A DNA stretch of 64,000 nt from JAFEDN01 sp963844565 (GTDB taxonomy: Bacteria > Pseudomonadota > Gammaproteobacteria > Coxiellales > Coxiellaceae), in assembly GCA_963844565.1 (NCBI GenBank), contig CAWJON010000002.1, forward strand, positions 248,001 to 312,000, given 5' to 3'. Position numbers and translations under genes: made by a program. The notes beneath the pieces are model-generated. The model did not search any database. It saw nothing but the letters and a program-made list of their open reading frames with translations, and had not been told where the DNA came from. Shown in pieces: positions 26,683 to 36,202 of the stretch; positions within the stretch are counted from its first letter, which is position 1; the number at the start of each line of letters is the position of its first letter.

Positions 26683-27882
26683 ATGAACACGAACACCACT
26701 CCGGTTTTTTCCGAAAAACGTACCCAAATCATTGTCTGGAATCTTCTGTTTCTGATGCCGATAATAGGGATGGTTGTGGATTTAGTGGCTCCTTCATTGC
26801 CAGCCATTGCAACCAGTTTGCAAGTTTCCAATAGCATTACTAAAAACATAATTTCTATCTATCTTTTAGGTTATGCTCTCGGCAATTTTTTTCTTGGTTT
26901 CTTAACCGATGCATTTGGTAGACAAAAACTAATTCGTATTTCGTTATTCGGATTTGTAATTTCTAGTTTGCTTCCTGTATTTTTTCCGGATATAAAAATA
27001 TTACTGCTCGCGCGATTTTTGCAAGGAATAACTATTGGTGGAACAGCCTTGATTGCCAGAGCAATTTTCTCCGATATCCTGCCTGCTGAAAAACTAGTGC
27101 GTTTAGGCGCATTGATTGGGACTATGTGGGGGCTGGGGCCGGTAATAGGCCCGGTGATTGGTGGATATTTGCAGTTTTATATTGGTTGGAAAGCTGGATT
27201 TTGGTTTTTTTCAATAATTTCTTTTATACTTTTTATTGCCGTATTTATTATTGTTCCGGAAACCCATCTCAATCGACATCCTCTCAACGTTAAAACGATA
27301 AAAAAAAATCTTTTGGAAATTTTCTCGAATCGTTTATTTATGGCCCTGGTCATATTAATGGGATTAGCCTATTCCTTAATCATAGTTTTTAACACCTTAG
27401 GTCCATTTTTAATTCAAGCTAAATTTCATTATTCTCCAGTATTTTTTGGTCATCTCGCTTTAACGTTAGGATTTACATTTTTAATTTCCACGATTGTTTG
27501 CCGACATACTTTGCAATATTTTAAAGTCGAGCAGTTACTTTTATTGGCAATTAACTTATTTTTTGGTGTTGCCACTGCCGCCTTGATTGCCAGTTATTTC
27601 TTTAGTCAAAGTATTTTATTAGTTGTTATTGCGAGCGCATGCATGTTTTTTGCCTGCGGTTTTATTTTTCCCATGTCTATGGGGAAGGGCATTTCTCTTT
27701 TTCGTCATATCGCAGGCACTGCTAGTGCAACTATGTACCTAATCAATATTTTTATTACCAGTTTGACATCTTTTTTAGTCAGTTTTCTGAATGTGCAAAG
27801 TGTTATTCCCTTGATATGGATATTTTTTGTATTATTATTAATAGCTGTTTTCATTTATTGGTGGTTAATTCACCGAGAATAA
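26683..27882 (+). CDS. MFS drug-resistance transporter, Bcr/CflA type (paralogue)
   Basis: A 399-residue 12-helix exporter with the same blocks as the gene at 22226-23431: DLVAPSLPAI, GFLTDAFGRQKL, LARFLQGITIGG, GPVIGPVIGGYL, SLFRHIAGTASATMYLIN. The two proteins align end to end with no large gaps, at roughly 60% identity by eye. ATG 26683 overlaps the stop of a 7-codon frame (26663-26686) that has the strong ribosome site GGGGAG, so translation may be coupled. Regulated from the ArsR palindrome. Substrate unknown. Confidence 0.9.
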   Translation: MNTNTTPVFSEKRTQIIVWNLLFLMPIIGMVVDLVAPSLPAIATSLQVSNSITKNIISIYLLGYALGNFFLGFLTDAFGRQKLIRISLFGFVISSLLPVFFPDIKILLLARFLQGITIGGTALIARAIFSDILPAEKLVRLGALIGTMWGLGPVIGPVIGGYLQFYIGWKAGFWFFSIISFILFIAVFIIVPETHLNRHPLNVKTIKKNLLEIFSNRLFMALVILMGLAYSLIIVFNTLGPFLIQAKFHYSPVFFGHLALTLGFTFLISTIVCRHTLQYFKVEQLLLLAINLFFGVATAALIASYFFSQSILLVVIASACMFFACGFIFPMSMGKGISLFRHIAGTASATMYLINIFITSLTSFLVSFLNVQSVIPLIWIFFVLLLIAVFIYWWLIHRE

Positions 27883-27941
27883 ATGTGTCAACTATTAGTG
27901 TGGATCTGCATATGCTGAAATTTTAATTGGTTCCTAACAAG

Positions 27942-27971
27942 TTGACAGTATAGTCTAAATTAGATTAAAAT
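27942..27971 (+). promoter_or_regulatory. Sigma70-type promoter of aminotransferase gene
   Basis: TTGACA (27942-27947), 18-base spacer, TAAAAT (27966-27971). The -35 is part of AGTTGACA (27940-27947), which is the exact complement of TGTCAACT at 27886-27893, so a regulator site may overlap the promoter. Confidence 0.6.
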
Positions 27972-28008
27972 GTATATTATGCTTAATTAATCAAGGCATC
28001 ACTTTTGT

Positions 28009-29130
28009 ATGAGACTACCACCTTTTAAAATTGAAGAGTATTTTACTCAATATGAATTCTCGGTTCGTTATATGATGGGGTCCTCGGATCCAGAAACATT
28101 AACTTTGTCTGAATTGATCAGCATGGCAGACTCAGAATGTTTATCTTTGTGGGATCAATTAACACTAAGTTATACAGAATATTATGGACACCCTTTGTTG
28201 CGGGAAGAGATCAGTAGACTATATTCCAACTTAGATCAAAGCAATATTCTGGTTTATTCTGGCGCTGAGGAAGCTATTTATATCGCCATGCAGGTGTTGT
28301 TGAAACCAGGTGATCATGTCATTGTGGTGACTCCTTGCTATACCTCGCTTAAAGAAATTCCCAAAGCAATTGGCGCACGAGTGACTGAATTTTCATTAAA
28401 TTGGGAAAATGATAATTGGTTTTTTGATCTTGAAAAATTTACTGCGTTGGTAAGCAATGAAACAAAATTAATTGTGATCAATTTTCCTCACAATCCTACC
28501 GGTTTTCAGCCTAATGCAGAGACTTTTGATGGAATTATTCAAGTGGCAAAAAAACATCATACTTATTTACTCAGTGATGAAGTTTATCGGTTCTCTGAGC
28601 AAAATACTGAAGATCGGCTTCCCAATGCCGTTGATTGTTACGAAAACGCATTAAGCTTGGGAGTAATGTCCAAATCATTTGGTTTACCAGGATTGCGCAT
28701 TGGCTGGATCGCATCACATCATCGGGCGCTATTGGCTGATTTTGTCGCTTATAAAAATTATACTTCTATGTGTAACGGCGCACCCAGTGAAATTTTGGCA
28801 ATTATTGCGTTGAAAAACAAAGAAGAAATTTTACAAAGAAACCGAGACATTGCTAAAAAAAATTTAGATCTACTGGATGATTATTTTCAACGTCATGCAG
28901 AGATTTATCAATGGCGCCGGCCACGGGCAGGTTTTGTCAGTTTTCCAAAATTAAAATTGGACATCAATATAGAAAAATTTGCTAGAAATTTTATAGACGA
29001 AGAGAATGTATTAATCTTACCAGACACTCTATTTGATTATTCCGATAATCGATTTAGATTAGGATATGGTAGATTGTATTTTCCTGAAACATTAAAAAGA
29101 TTGGCGCGATTCACTGAAAAATTTTTATAA
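28009..29130 (+). CDS. PLP-dependent class I/II aminotransferase
   Basis: 373 residues, fold-type I. Cofactor residues are readable: NFPHNPTG (Asn162), LLSDEVYR (Asp190 and Tyr193), the Schiff-base Lys222 in MSKSFGLPGLRIGW, and the C-terminal Arg in DNRFRLGYGR that binds the substrate carboxylate. The N-terminal part LSYTEYYGHPLLREEI corresponds to the usual Tyr-Gly-x-Pro-Leu-Arg segment. The subgroup resembles capreomycidine-synthase-like and other non-aspartate aminotransferases; substrate not assigned. Own promoter; the next gene is convergent. Confidence 0.88.
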   Translation: MRLPPFKIEEYFTQYEFSVRYMMGSSDPETLTLSELISMADSECLSLWDQLTLSYTEYYGHPLLREEISRLYSNLDQSNILVYSGAEEAIYIAMQVLLKPGDHVIVVTPCYTSLKEIPKAIGARVTEFSLNWENDNWFFDLEKFTALVSNETKLIVINFPHNPTGFQPNAETFDGIIQVAKKHHTYLLSDEVYRFSEQNTEDRLPNAVDCYENALSLGVMSKSFGLPGLRIGWIASHHRALLADFVAYKNYTSMCNGAPSEILAIIALKNKEEILQRNRDIAKKNLDLLDDYFQRHAEIYQWRRPRAGFVSFPKLKLDINIEKFARNFIDEENVLILPDTLFDYSDNRFRLGYGRLYFPETLKRLARFTEKFL

Positions 29131-29173
29131 TGGTTAAAGTAAATTTTCTTTTAAAAGTATATCCACAGCTGTA

Positions 29174-31828
29174 TCATAATTTCATTGCTGGTAATTGGTA
29201 TTCATCGGTGCGTCTGGCGAAAAACTTATTCATTAAATCTGGTGAAGTTTTCTGTTCGTGAAAAAAAGAAAATATTTCCGGATAAGTTAAAAATCCTAGT
29301 AATGGACATTTTTCTGTTTGACGCCAACTTTCTTGTTCTTGCAGGCTGTTATCTAAATGGATAAAAAACATAAATGTTTCTAATCGATAAAAAGGTCTTA
29401 ATTTTAGTTGAATAAACCGAAACCAAGCTAAGCGGATAGCTAAGTCATCTTCCTGGTGGATATCAGGTAACTGTTTATCTATTGCTCGAATCTCCAGTAT
29501 GCGTGAATGACCTATACACCAACTCAACATCGTATTACGTAATTTAGTTTTTGGATTAGAATTAATTTCATATCCATCATCTTTTGCATCTTTCTTCTCT
29601 TTATAAGAAAAATTTAAATGTTTCCACCCATCGCATTCTAATACCAAACCAGATAAAAAATTATCGACCCTTTTACGAAAGGATTTTTTCATTATTTTAG
29701 TTTCAACTTCATATTCCTGGGTGACCCGAGGAATATAACGAGTTAATTCTAAAGAAACTCGATTTTGAAACTTCGAAATTTTAAATTTAACTGGGTCAAA
29801 TGAAACCCCCCCTAAGTTTTCATCTAAGCTGAGCAACAGTGTACCAAATGCGGCTTTATCTTTAGCCGCCACGCGTTGGCAATGAATAAAATAGAAACAA
29901 GCCAATTTTAACTGGTGATAATCATAGGGATTCCAATGTAATTGGCTACTAAGAATTAAGTTGACGATTTTAGCAGACAAATTAAAAATATCTTGTTCTC
30001 TTTTTTCATTATTCACTTGATGGTGTAATAAAGCCAAATCATAAAGAAATAAGCTGACCGCTAAGGAAAAATCTTTTATGATAAGTGTTTTAATTTTCTC
30101 GTAAAATTTTTCACAAATTAATTGAATATCTCTTAAAAAAAATTTTTTATTTACAATCCCAATGCAAACCAAGGTGTGAATCATATTTCCATGTTGTTTT
30201 GTGGTTATTGCGGGTAAAGATCTTATAAATATAATATTGCAATTATTTATAATTTTACCTACCTGATCTTGATTGGGTGAAATTTGAAGACGTTTCATGA
30301 AGCTAATTATATCAAACGCATAATCAAATTCCGCGACTGAAACTTTATATTCTAAATATTGATTTAAAAAATTCAAGGTATTAATAAGGTAAGGATTAAA
30401 AGCCATTTTTACAAATTGACTGTGATTGGTAATAAAAAAATTACGTCTATCGTTGAAAAATTCAAAATAATCGGCGGGAATATCTCCGACGCTTAAAATA
30501 TTTTTTAGATCATAATTAATGGAATTTTTATGATGTCTTTTTGGCGTATCGAGTTGGGTATCTAAAAAAAATTGACTAAATTTAGTAAATTGATCCTGAT
30601 CGCTTGCTGCATTTAAGTTCATATCAAAAATATAGGAAAAATAATATTCTTTTAGATATGAAATTGCCTGGAATTTATAAAATTCTATGTCATCTTGTGT
30701 GGTGGATGCTTGGAAGAGTATTAAGCTTAATAAGCCAGCGGAAAAGTTGATTATCTTTTGACCTGCGCAGGAAAAATTTTTTCTTTCCTCAATATCTAAT
30801 TGATCAAAACAGTTTGTAAGATGATCAAAAACTTCTTTTGCATACCCTTTGTAAAAGTATAAATTTTTACATATAAGGATATAAGAAATAAAAAGTTTTT
30901 TTAAGGCTGGGGTTGTTAGTATTTGCAAAGATTTTTTTGCATCGCGTTTCACGCCTAAACCTAATGCATATAAATGCGCTAAATCAATTTTAGCATCTAT
31001 CATGTCGGATTTTTCAAGATAGTCTTTTGCTTCTTTATAATCAGGATAATCTTCTTCTGTGCCCTCTAACATAATATTTCCATAATTGCAGCATGCCCAC
31101 GAAAGATTTTTTTGATCAGTTACTGTATCTGGTTTAAATTCATGCTCAAAGGCAGCTTGATAAATTATTTTAAGCTTAATGCGATGAATTTGAGTTCCAT
31201 ATTTTAACCAAAAACTTTCTCGGAGTGCAGCCAACGTGCAAAAAATTATAAATCTGTTTTTTCTAATAAAATTTTTATTTTTAATAATGGTTGATTCCAA
31301 TATTGAAGCTTGTTTGGAATCTGGATTATTTAATAGGCGTTCAATGACTTTTATCAACTGAATTTCATCAGTTTTTAACAATTTTTCAATTAAAATAGAA
31401 AACTGTTCGGGGCTGCAAAAATTTTTAGTTTCAGAAGTGTGCAGGAGAAAATATTTTTCTTTTGTATGTTTATCTAAAAAAAATGGGGGTGAATTTATAT
31501 TTGCTTCAGAAAATTTTTTAAACCAATGTAAACGAAAGCTTTTCAGGCTCTCAGTTGTACATAATTGCATATATGTATCAATTATAATAACCGAGTTCTT
31601 ACCTATTCTTTTTAATGAATTATCTTTTTTTAGGAAAATATTTACAGGCTTTTCTAGATTTAATGAGTAAGTTTCCTGAATTAAATTCAATATTTCTTCG
31701 ACAATCTTTAGAATCTTAATTAGATTTAATTCTACATCATTGCGAGGATCGGACAAAAAAAGCATTTTCTCATTTAAATTTACCCATAGACCGTTTAATG
31801 ATTCGTATAATTGTTTAGGCGATTTCAT
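29174..31828 (-). CDS. Large helical-repeat protein with Sel1 unit and RAP-like C-terminus
   Basis: 884 residues. A Sel1-like unit is visible around residues 280-305 (DLAHLYALGLGVKRDAKKSL). Helical repeats occupy most of the rest. Near residue 730 VLECDGWKHL, then KLRNTMLSWCIGHSRILEIRA, resembles the RAP pattern (hydrophobic-Glu-x-Asp-Gly-x-x-His, then basic-Leu-Leu...Gly...Val), although spacing is looser than in the 19513-22146 protein. The two proteins have the same overall plan (repeats then RAP-like end) and similar length but low obvious identity. No signal peptide. Function unknown; RNA binding or a host-directed role is inferred. Confidence 0.65.
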   Translation of the reverse strand: MKSPKQLYESLNGLWVNLNEKMLFLSDPRNDVELNLIKILKIVEEILNLIQETYSLNLEKPVNIFLKKDNSLKRIGKNSVIIIDTYMQLCTTESLKSFRLHWFKKFSEANINSPPFFLDKHTKEKYFLLHTSETKNFCSPEQFSILIEKLLKTDEIQLIKVIERLLNNPDSKQASILESTIIKNKNFIRKNRFIIFCTLAALRESFWLKYGTQIHRIKLKIIYQAAFEHEFKPDTVTDQKNLSWACCNYGNIMLEGTEEDYPDYKEAKDYLEKSDMIDAKIDLAHLYALGLGVKRDAKKSLQILTTPALKKLFISYILICKNLYFYKGYAKEVFDHLTNCFDQLDIEERKNFSCAGQKIINFSAGLLSLILFQASTTQDDIEFYKFQAISYLKEYYFSYIFDMNLNAASDQDQFTKFSQFFLDTQLDTPKRHHKNSINYDLKNILSVGDIPADYFEFFNDRRNFFITNHSQFVKMAFNPYLINTLNFLNQYLEYKVSVAEFDYAFDIISFMKRLQISPNQDQVGKIINNCNIIFIRSLPAITTKQHGNMIHTLVCIGIVNKKFFLRDIQLICEKFYEKIKTLIIKDFSLAVSLFLYDLALLHHQVNNEKREQDIFNLSAKIVNLILSSQLHWNPYDYHQLKLACFYFIHCQRVAAKDKAAFGTLLLSLDENLGGVSFDPVKFKISKFQNRVSLELTRYIPRVTQEYEVETKIMKKSFRKRVDNFLSGLVLECDGWKHLNFSYKEKKDAKDDGYEINSNPKTKLRNTMLSWCIGHSRILEIRAIDKQLPDIHQEDDLAIRLAWFRFIQLKLRPFYRLETFMFFIHLDNSLQEQESWRQTEKCPLLGFLTYPEIFSFFHEQKTSPDLMNKFFARRTDEYQLPAMKL

Positions 31829-31924
31829 CTATACCCACTATTAATTTTTAACCTGAATTTAATTTATAATCTTTATTATATAACTAAATTACCAAAAAAT
31901 TTATACGATAACAAGAGTGCGACA

Positions 31925-32530
31925 TCAGCTTTGCTGCTGTGGGATTAATTGCAAGCTGAAACGACGAAAAGGAGTAAAATTCACAGGATCTGAAGGAACT
32001 GGGAGCGGTGAGGCCCTATAAATAGCCATTTCAGCTGCATGGTCTAAGGCAGCGTTGCCGCTGCTTTGCACCAGTTCAGTACTGATGACGACGCCATTAG
32101 GAGCTAAGTTGATGGTGTAGATGCAGAATAATGTTCTATCCGTATTATCAGGAAGAGCCACCCATTGAGCCGCAATGGCTTTTAAAACTTTAACTTGATA
32201 TTCACTAATAATTCTCTGATTTTCGTTTAATTGTTTGTGTTGCGCTTTTTCAGAAATTGGTTGTTGATTTAAAAAATCGTTAATACTAATTTTATTCTGA
32301 TAATTTGCTGGAGGTGAATTGGGATTTTCTCCAGCTTTTATAAGCACTTTTTTAGGTTGATCTATAAGCACTGCATGTATTGGCTTTTGGGGTATTGAAA
32401 TGGGCTTAATTAAATCGTGAATTTTGGGTGAGGCGAATGGATTGAGTGACAAAAGAATCAAACTATGCAGCAGCACCGATATCATAAAAGGTAGATATTT
32501 AGAATAGGGATAGTTAAGTTTATAGGTCAT
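31925..32530 (-). CDS. TolA/TonB-like envelope protein
   Basis: 201 residues. A short cytoplasmic N-terminus is followed by one membrane helix (about residues 13-30, LPFMISVLLHSLILLSL), a periplasmic linker with Pro and Gln, then a compact C-terminal domain: LFCIYTINLAPNGVVISTELVQSSGNAALDHAAEMAIYRASPLPVP. This is the TonB_C/TolA C-terminal pattern. TolA links the inner membrane to Pal/TolB and colicin-type receptors; TonB energises receptors. The linker is much shorter than in enterobacterial TolA. The tolQRB partners are not adjacent here, so the assignment between TolA and TonB is open. Confidence 0.75.
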   Translation of the reverse strand: MTYKLNYPYSKYLPFMISVLLHSLILLSLNPFASPKIHDLIKPISIPQKPIHAVLIDQPKKVLIKAGENPNSPPANYQNKISINDFLNQQPISEKAQHKQLNENQRIISEYQVKVLKAIAAQWVALPDNTDRTLFCIYTINLAPNGVVISTELVQSSGNAALDHAAEMAIYRASPLPVPSDPVNFTPFRRFSLQLIPQQQS

Positions 32531-32641
32531 CCATCAATTATAATCCAAAAAATTATTTTTCGTAGTTTATTATCGTGTAATCCCTTGTTTTTAATGATTT
32601 TTCCTATTTTAAGAAAACCTTAATAATTATATGTCTAATAT

Positions 32642-34456
32642 ATGCATGTTAAAACCGTGCAAAATAAATTTATTACCAAAAAAAGATATAATATGCAAAA
32701 AGATGGAAAAATAAGTACAGAAAATAAAGACCAAGAATCCGCGAAATTAAAACGAAAGTCTTTGTATGAGCGTCGATTTACTCAAGAAGAAAGTGAAATC
32801 TGGAAGAAAAAAGTCACCTCTAAATATGATGAGAAAGATACTAAATCAATCACGACCATTCAAAGCTTTTGGCAGCACAGAAGAACGATCGATCGATTAT
32901 TGATAGTAAACCCCAAAGCCGCTCACAGTCCTGATTTTGCGGAATTTCTTCATGGCCAAAAGATAAAAAAGAGCATTAATCGCTGGAAGATGGAGTTATT
33001 GCTGACTGCAATCCGCGAAGGAAATTGGCAACACAAAATCTTTTCTGTGAGATACTTGCCGGAATTAACGGTAGCGCTTTTTGCCCGCGGTGAGATCACC
33101 CAACAACAGGCGTCCTCTATCCTCGAACTCTCAGGAATTTTAAAAGAACATAAAGTAATAGACATAGTTCCTGTATTAGACGCAAAATCAAAAAATGAAC
33201 CTAAATTAAGTGCTGCTTCCTTAGAGATACTGGAACTGATAAGCGATAAAAGTTTTCAGAAATTTGATCAAATACAAATCGCTGAATTTACATCACTAGT
33301 CGCTGAATTACCGCCATCAGAACAATATTGGTTTATCCTTGACGGTAATCAAGACAAGTCTAATGGGCTTGCTCAGGCAGTGATTAACATTCATGGCATC
33401 TATGCCGCAACTGTCAATGACAATTTAAAGTTTTTTTGCCCATCTGCTGGATTAAGAGACATGTTAGGGATAGTTAGGTTTGGTTTGAAAAATTATGTTA
33501 AAGCGATACCGATCCTGGGTATGATAACGCCATTTAAAATTGGTGAAGGATTAAAGCAACATAAACGTTATTGTGCGATGAAATATAGGGACACCATACC
33601 ATATACCAACGTCCATGGTGTAAAAAGCACAGAGCTTTCTTATTTTTTTGCTCTTTACCACGATATTTACCATAGTCTTGTTGATTCTGCATTAGGTCAT
33701 GAAATTCTGACAGCTTTTCTGTATTTAGCCTATGATGTTGCTCAAATTATTTCGGTGGACATTAAACCTCCTAAATCTAGCGCGTTACCAGAAACGAAAG
33801 AAACATGGGATTTTAAAGATAGTGAATATGCAATCGTTTATACCAACGCCAAAGAATATAACACGCCGGAATTTAGAGAAAACGCATTGAAATCAGAACA
33901 AGTTACCTCTTTATTCGTAAAACTGGTTATAGCGATGGAATTTGAACCAAGACAGCATATTCTCCATTTTAAAGATGATTCAAATGCTCCGTACCTTGCC
34001 ACTGTTGGCGCTATATTTATTTTGAAATTTCTGGAAAATCCACAGCGCTGGAAAGATATTAAAATTGATCTTGATCAATTTTCCGCAAAAATAGAAAGTG
34101 GTGAACAAAAAGAAGTAGAAGAGCACACCTTGGAATTTGTCCGCCATTATCAGCGGATTAAATCGATGTATCCTAAGATAAAAGGCGATTCTATAAAAAT
34201 TCAGCTCTTGAATGTGTTTTTAAGTGAAACAATTATGAGTGCGCCGACTCTCTTTAAGGTAATTCCCGAAAAAAAAGCCATTGCTGAAGAGAAAGTTAAA
34301 TTTAAGAAATTAACCAAAAAAGAAGTTGATGAGCACGGGCTTCCTGAAAAATATACTAATACATTATGGTCAACCTATAATGGCCGCAGCCTCGAAGGCG
34401 GTGACCGAGATAGTCATCAAGAAATTATGACCGATATCAGGCACGCTCAAGTGTAG
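32642..34456 (+). CDS. Hypothetical protein, effector-like
   Basis: 604 residues, or 587 if the Met at 32693 is used; neither start has a clear ribosome site. Not recognised. The N-terminus is Lys/Glu-rich. The segment ITTIQSFWQHRRTIDRLL (about residues 76-93) resembles an IQ calmodulin-binding motif. A moderately hydrophobic stretch near 350-375 (YFFALYHDIYHSLVDSALGHEILTAF region) contains HDxxHS and GHE and might be structural. No signal peptide. The rest is helical and polar. A host-directed role is possible but unproven. Confidence 0.65.
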   Translation: MHVKTVQNKFITKKRYNMQKDGKISTENKDQESAKLKRKSLYERRFTQEESEIWKKKVTSKYDEKDTKSITTIQSFWQHRRTIDRLLIVNPKAAHSPDFAEFLHGQKIKKSINRWKMELLLTAIREGNWQHKIFSVRYLPELTVALFARGEITQQQASSILELSGILKEHKVIDIVPVLDAKSKNEPKLSAASLEILELISDKSFQKFDQIQIAEFTSLVAELPPSEQYWFILDGNQDKSNGLAQAVINIHGIYAATVNDNLKFFCPSAGLRDMLGIVRFGLKNYVKAIPILGMITPFKIGEGLKQHKRYCAMKYRDTIPYTNVHGVKSTELSYFFALYHDIYHSLVDSALGHEILTAFLYLAYDVAQIISVDIKPPKSSALPETKETWDFKDSEYAIVYTNAKEYNTPEFRENALKSEQVTSLFVKLVIAMEFEPRQHILHFKDDSNAPYLATVGAIFILKFLENPQRWKDIKIDLDQFSAKIESGEQKEVEEHTLEFVRHYQRIKSMYPKIKGDSIKIQLLNVFLSETIMSAPTLFKVIPEKKAIAEEKVKFKKLTKKEVDEHGLPEKYTNTLWSTYNGRSLEGGDRDSHQEIMTDIRHAQV

Positions 34457-34473
34457 TAAGTATTTTCACTCCA

Positions 34474-34659
34474 TTACGGCATAGGCGGGCGAGGTCCACC
34501 ACGTCGGAATAATGAGAATATGAGAGAGATAATAAATAGTACCAAAAAGATAAAGAAAATAATTTTGGCAATTCCCGCTGCTGCAACAGCAATGCCGGTG
34601 AAGCCAAAAACCGCTGCGATGATCGCAATGATTAAAAATATAATGACCCAGTGTAACAT
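34474..34659 (-). CDS. DUF1328-family small membrane protein (YtjA-like)
   Basis: 61 residues, two hydrophobic helices (about 3-21 and 25-50) and a basic, Pro-rich tail RRGGPRPPMP. The opening LHWVIIFLIIAIIAAVFGFTG is the DUF1328 signature. The family is often induced by envelope or osmotic stress; function unknown. Short intergenic spaces on both sides. Confidence 0.85.
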   Translation of the reverse strand: MLHWVIIFLIIAIIAAVFGFTGIAVAAAGIAKIIFFIFLVLFIISLIFSLFRRGGPRPPMP

Positions 34660-34882
34660 AAAATAATCTCCATACTGATTATTATAATAATAGTAGATTA
34701 AATATTATTTAGCAAAAAAAATTTTTCTATTTAATCGAAGGTGAATGTGATAGTATTTCTGAATTTTTAATCCAATTTTTCCCTATTTACAGATAGAAAA
34801 TTGTCTGTTAAGTTAATAAAAAAACATGAAAGAATCAGTGAAGGATTCATCAAAATGTCAAAATTAAGAAAGGAGGTCACTT

Positions 34883-36202
34883 ATGAGATATTTTACACGA
34901 CGTTTACTTCGTCTACCTCAGAAAAATTCCTACAATTCAAGAGAGCAATTTAGAAAAATGTCTCCAACAATGATAAGGTGTTTAATTGGCGTGGGTTCGG
35001 GAATAGGATTGTTGACAATGAAAGCATACGCCTCTGGCATTGAAGCTGAAGAACCGGATGCAAAATTATTGGGTGGTATATTCCCACAAACTCATCTACC
35101 AGCGCTGGCGCAAGATTTAAATAAAATTGTTGACTACACTTTAACGCTATTACCTAGTTCTACCTTGCGGGATTTTCGAGGTCGCGGTGATAAAATTGCT
35201 GAACTATTGCGATTGGCAAAATGTGATGAGGAAATATATAAAAAAATCAATATTGCTAAGCAACAAATACCCCTTGATGAGAGAATAGATAAAGCAACAC
35301 ATCTGTTATTGCTCTTAATCGCATTAACACAACACGCCTTTGCGTTACCGGTAACGCAAGAACGTGGCGATTCCCCCGATCCTTCAGAATTAGCCATGCA
35401 TCGGCCACGTATTTGGTGGTTATTTTCTGAAATAGATTTTGTTCAAGAAATGCCCGCTGATTTGCGGAATGTTTTTTTGATCGTGGTTACAGGCGGTTTT
35501 TCATTTCGCATGTGGGAACGCTTCATATTTTTAGTTAAATCACTTCAAGGATACGAAGGTGAATTGTCTCAAATTAAAATCCATGTTTCGGCAGGGGATA
35601 GAAAATTAGACCCCATTCGAGACATTAAATTTTTAAAAGATACGCTACCAGAGAGCTGGCATCCGAAAATTAATGAGCTAAAAGATGAAACTGACGCTGC
35701 CAGATTATTAATAAATTACCTTACTGTTTGCAATCAAGATCTGTCATTCGTATTGAATGGCGCCACCTATGGTCGCGCGGTAAAATCTCCTATAGGGGAT
35801 GGCCGTAACCGAGCGACCACCTTCGAAGCAGCTGCAGAAACGAAAAAGCATTTTCCTGATATCAAAGAAGCAAAAACACAAGTTATGAGTAATAAACCCT
35901 ATCTTGGTTACCAAAAAGAAACCTTCTGTGCAGCTCTTAGTCCAAGTCTGGAAACTGATCACTTAATTGAGGCAGCAGGGCCTGCGGCCAATCCAGAGAC
36001 ACCATTGTTCGATTGTTATGATGCATTGACGCGCCAATTTTTTTCTGCAGGGGTAAGACTGTTAGTTAGAACCTTTGGCATTAGTCAGAAAGAGGCAATT
36101 GAAATTATTTCAAAATATAAAAAAGCATACACTTGTGAATCTTTATTTAATAAGAGCACTAGTGTTCCTGAAGAAACTAAAACAATCGGACCATCGAGAT
36201 AG
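34883..36202 (+). CDS. Hypothetical protein, 439 residues
   Basis: Not recognised. The ribosome site is ideal (AAGGAGGT, 7 bases before ATG), indicating strong translation. The N-terminus is basic (RRLLRLPQKN), then a hydrophobic stretch at about 31-48 ending in Ala-Ser-Gly may be an unusual signal or anchor. The middle contains FLIVVTGGFSFRMWERF and IHVSAGDRKLDPIRDI, a beta-alpha pattern that might be a Rossmann-like core (TGG loop, then AGDRKLD). The C-terminus is helical. An operon with the following 292-residue gene is possible but 262 bases separate them. Confidence 0.65.
   Translation: MRYFTRRLLRLPQKNSYNSREQFRKMSPTMIRCLIGVGSGIGLLTMKAYASGIEAEEPDAKLLGGIFPQTHLPALAQDLNKIVDYTLTLLPSSTLRDFRGRGDKIAELLRLAKCDEEIYKKINIAKQQIPLDERIDKATHLLLLLIALTQHAFALPVTQERGDSPDPSELAMHRPRIWWLFSEIDFVQEMPADLRNVFLIVVTGGFSFRMWERFIFLVKSLQGYEGELSQIKIHVSAGDRKLDPIRDIKFLKDTLPESWHPKINELKDETDAARLLINYLTVCNQDLSFVLNGATYGRAVKSPIGDGRNRATTFEAAAETKKHFPDIKEAKTQVMSNKPYLGYQKETFCAALSPSLETDHLIEAAGPAANPETPLFDCYDALTRQFFSAGVRLLVRTFGISQKEAIEIISKYKKAYTCESLFNKSTSVPEETKTIGPSR

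Noticed and set aside
34437..34628. 63-residue minus-strand frame
   Set aside because: Overlaps the DUF1328 gene in another frame; DUF1328 has the family signature.
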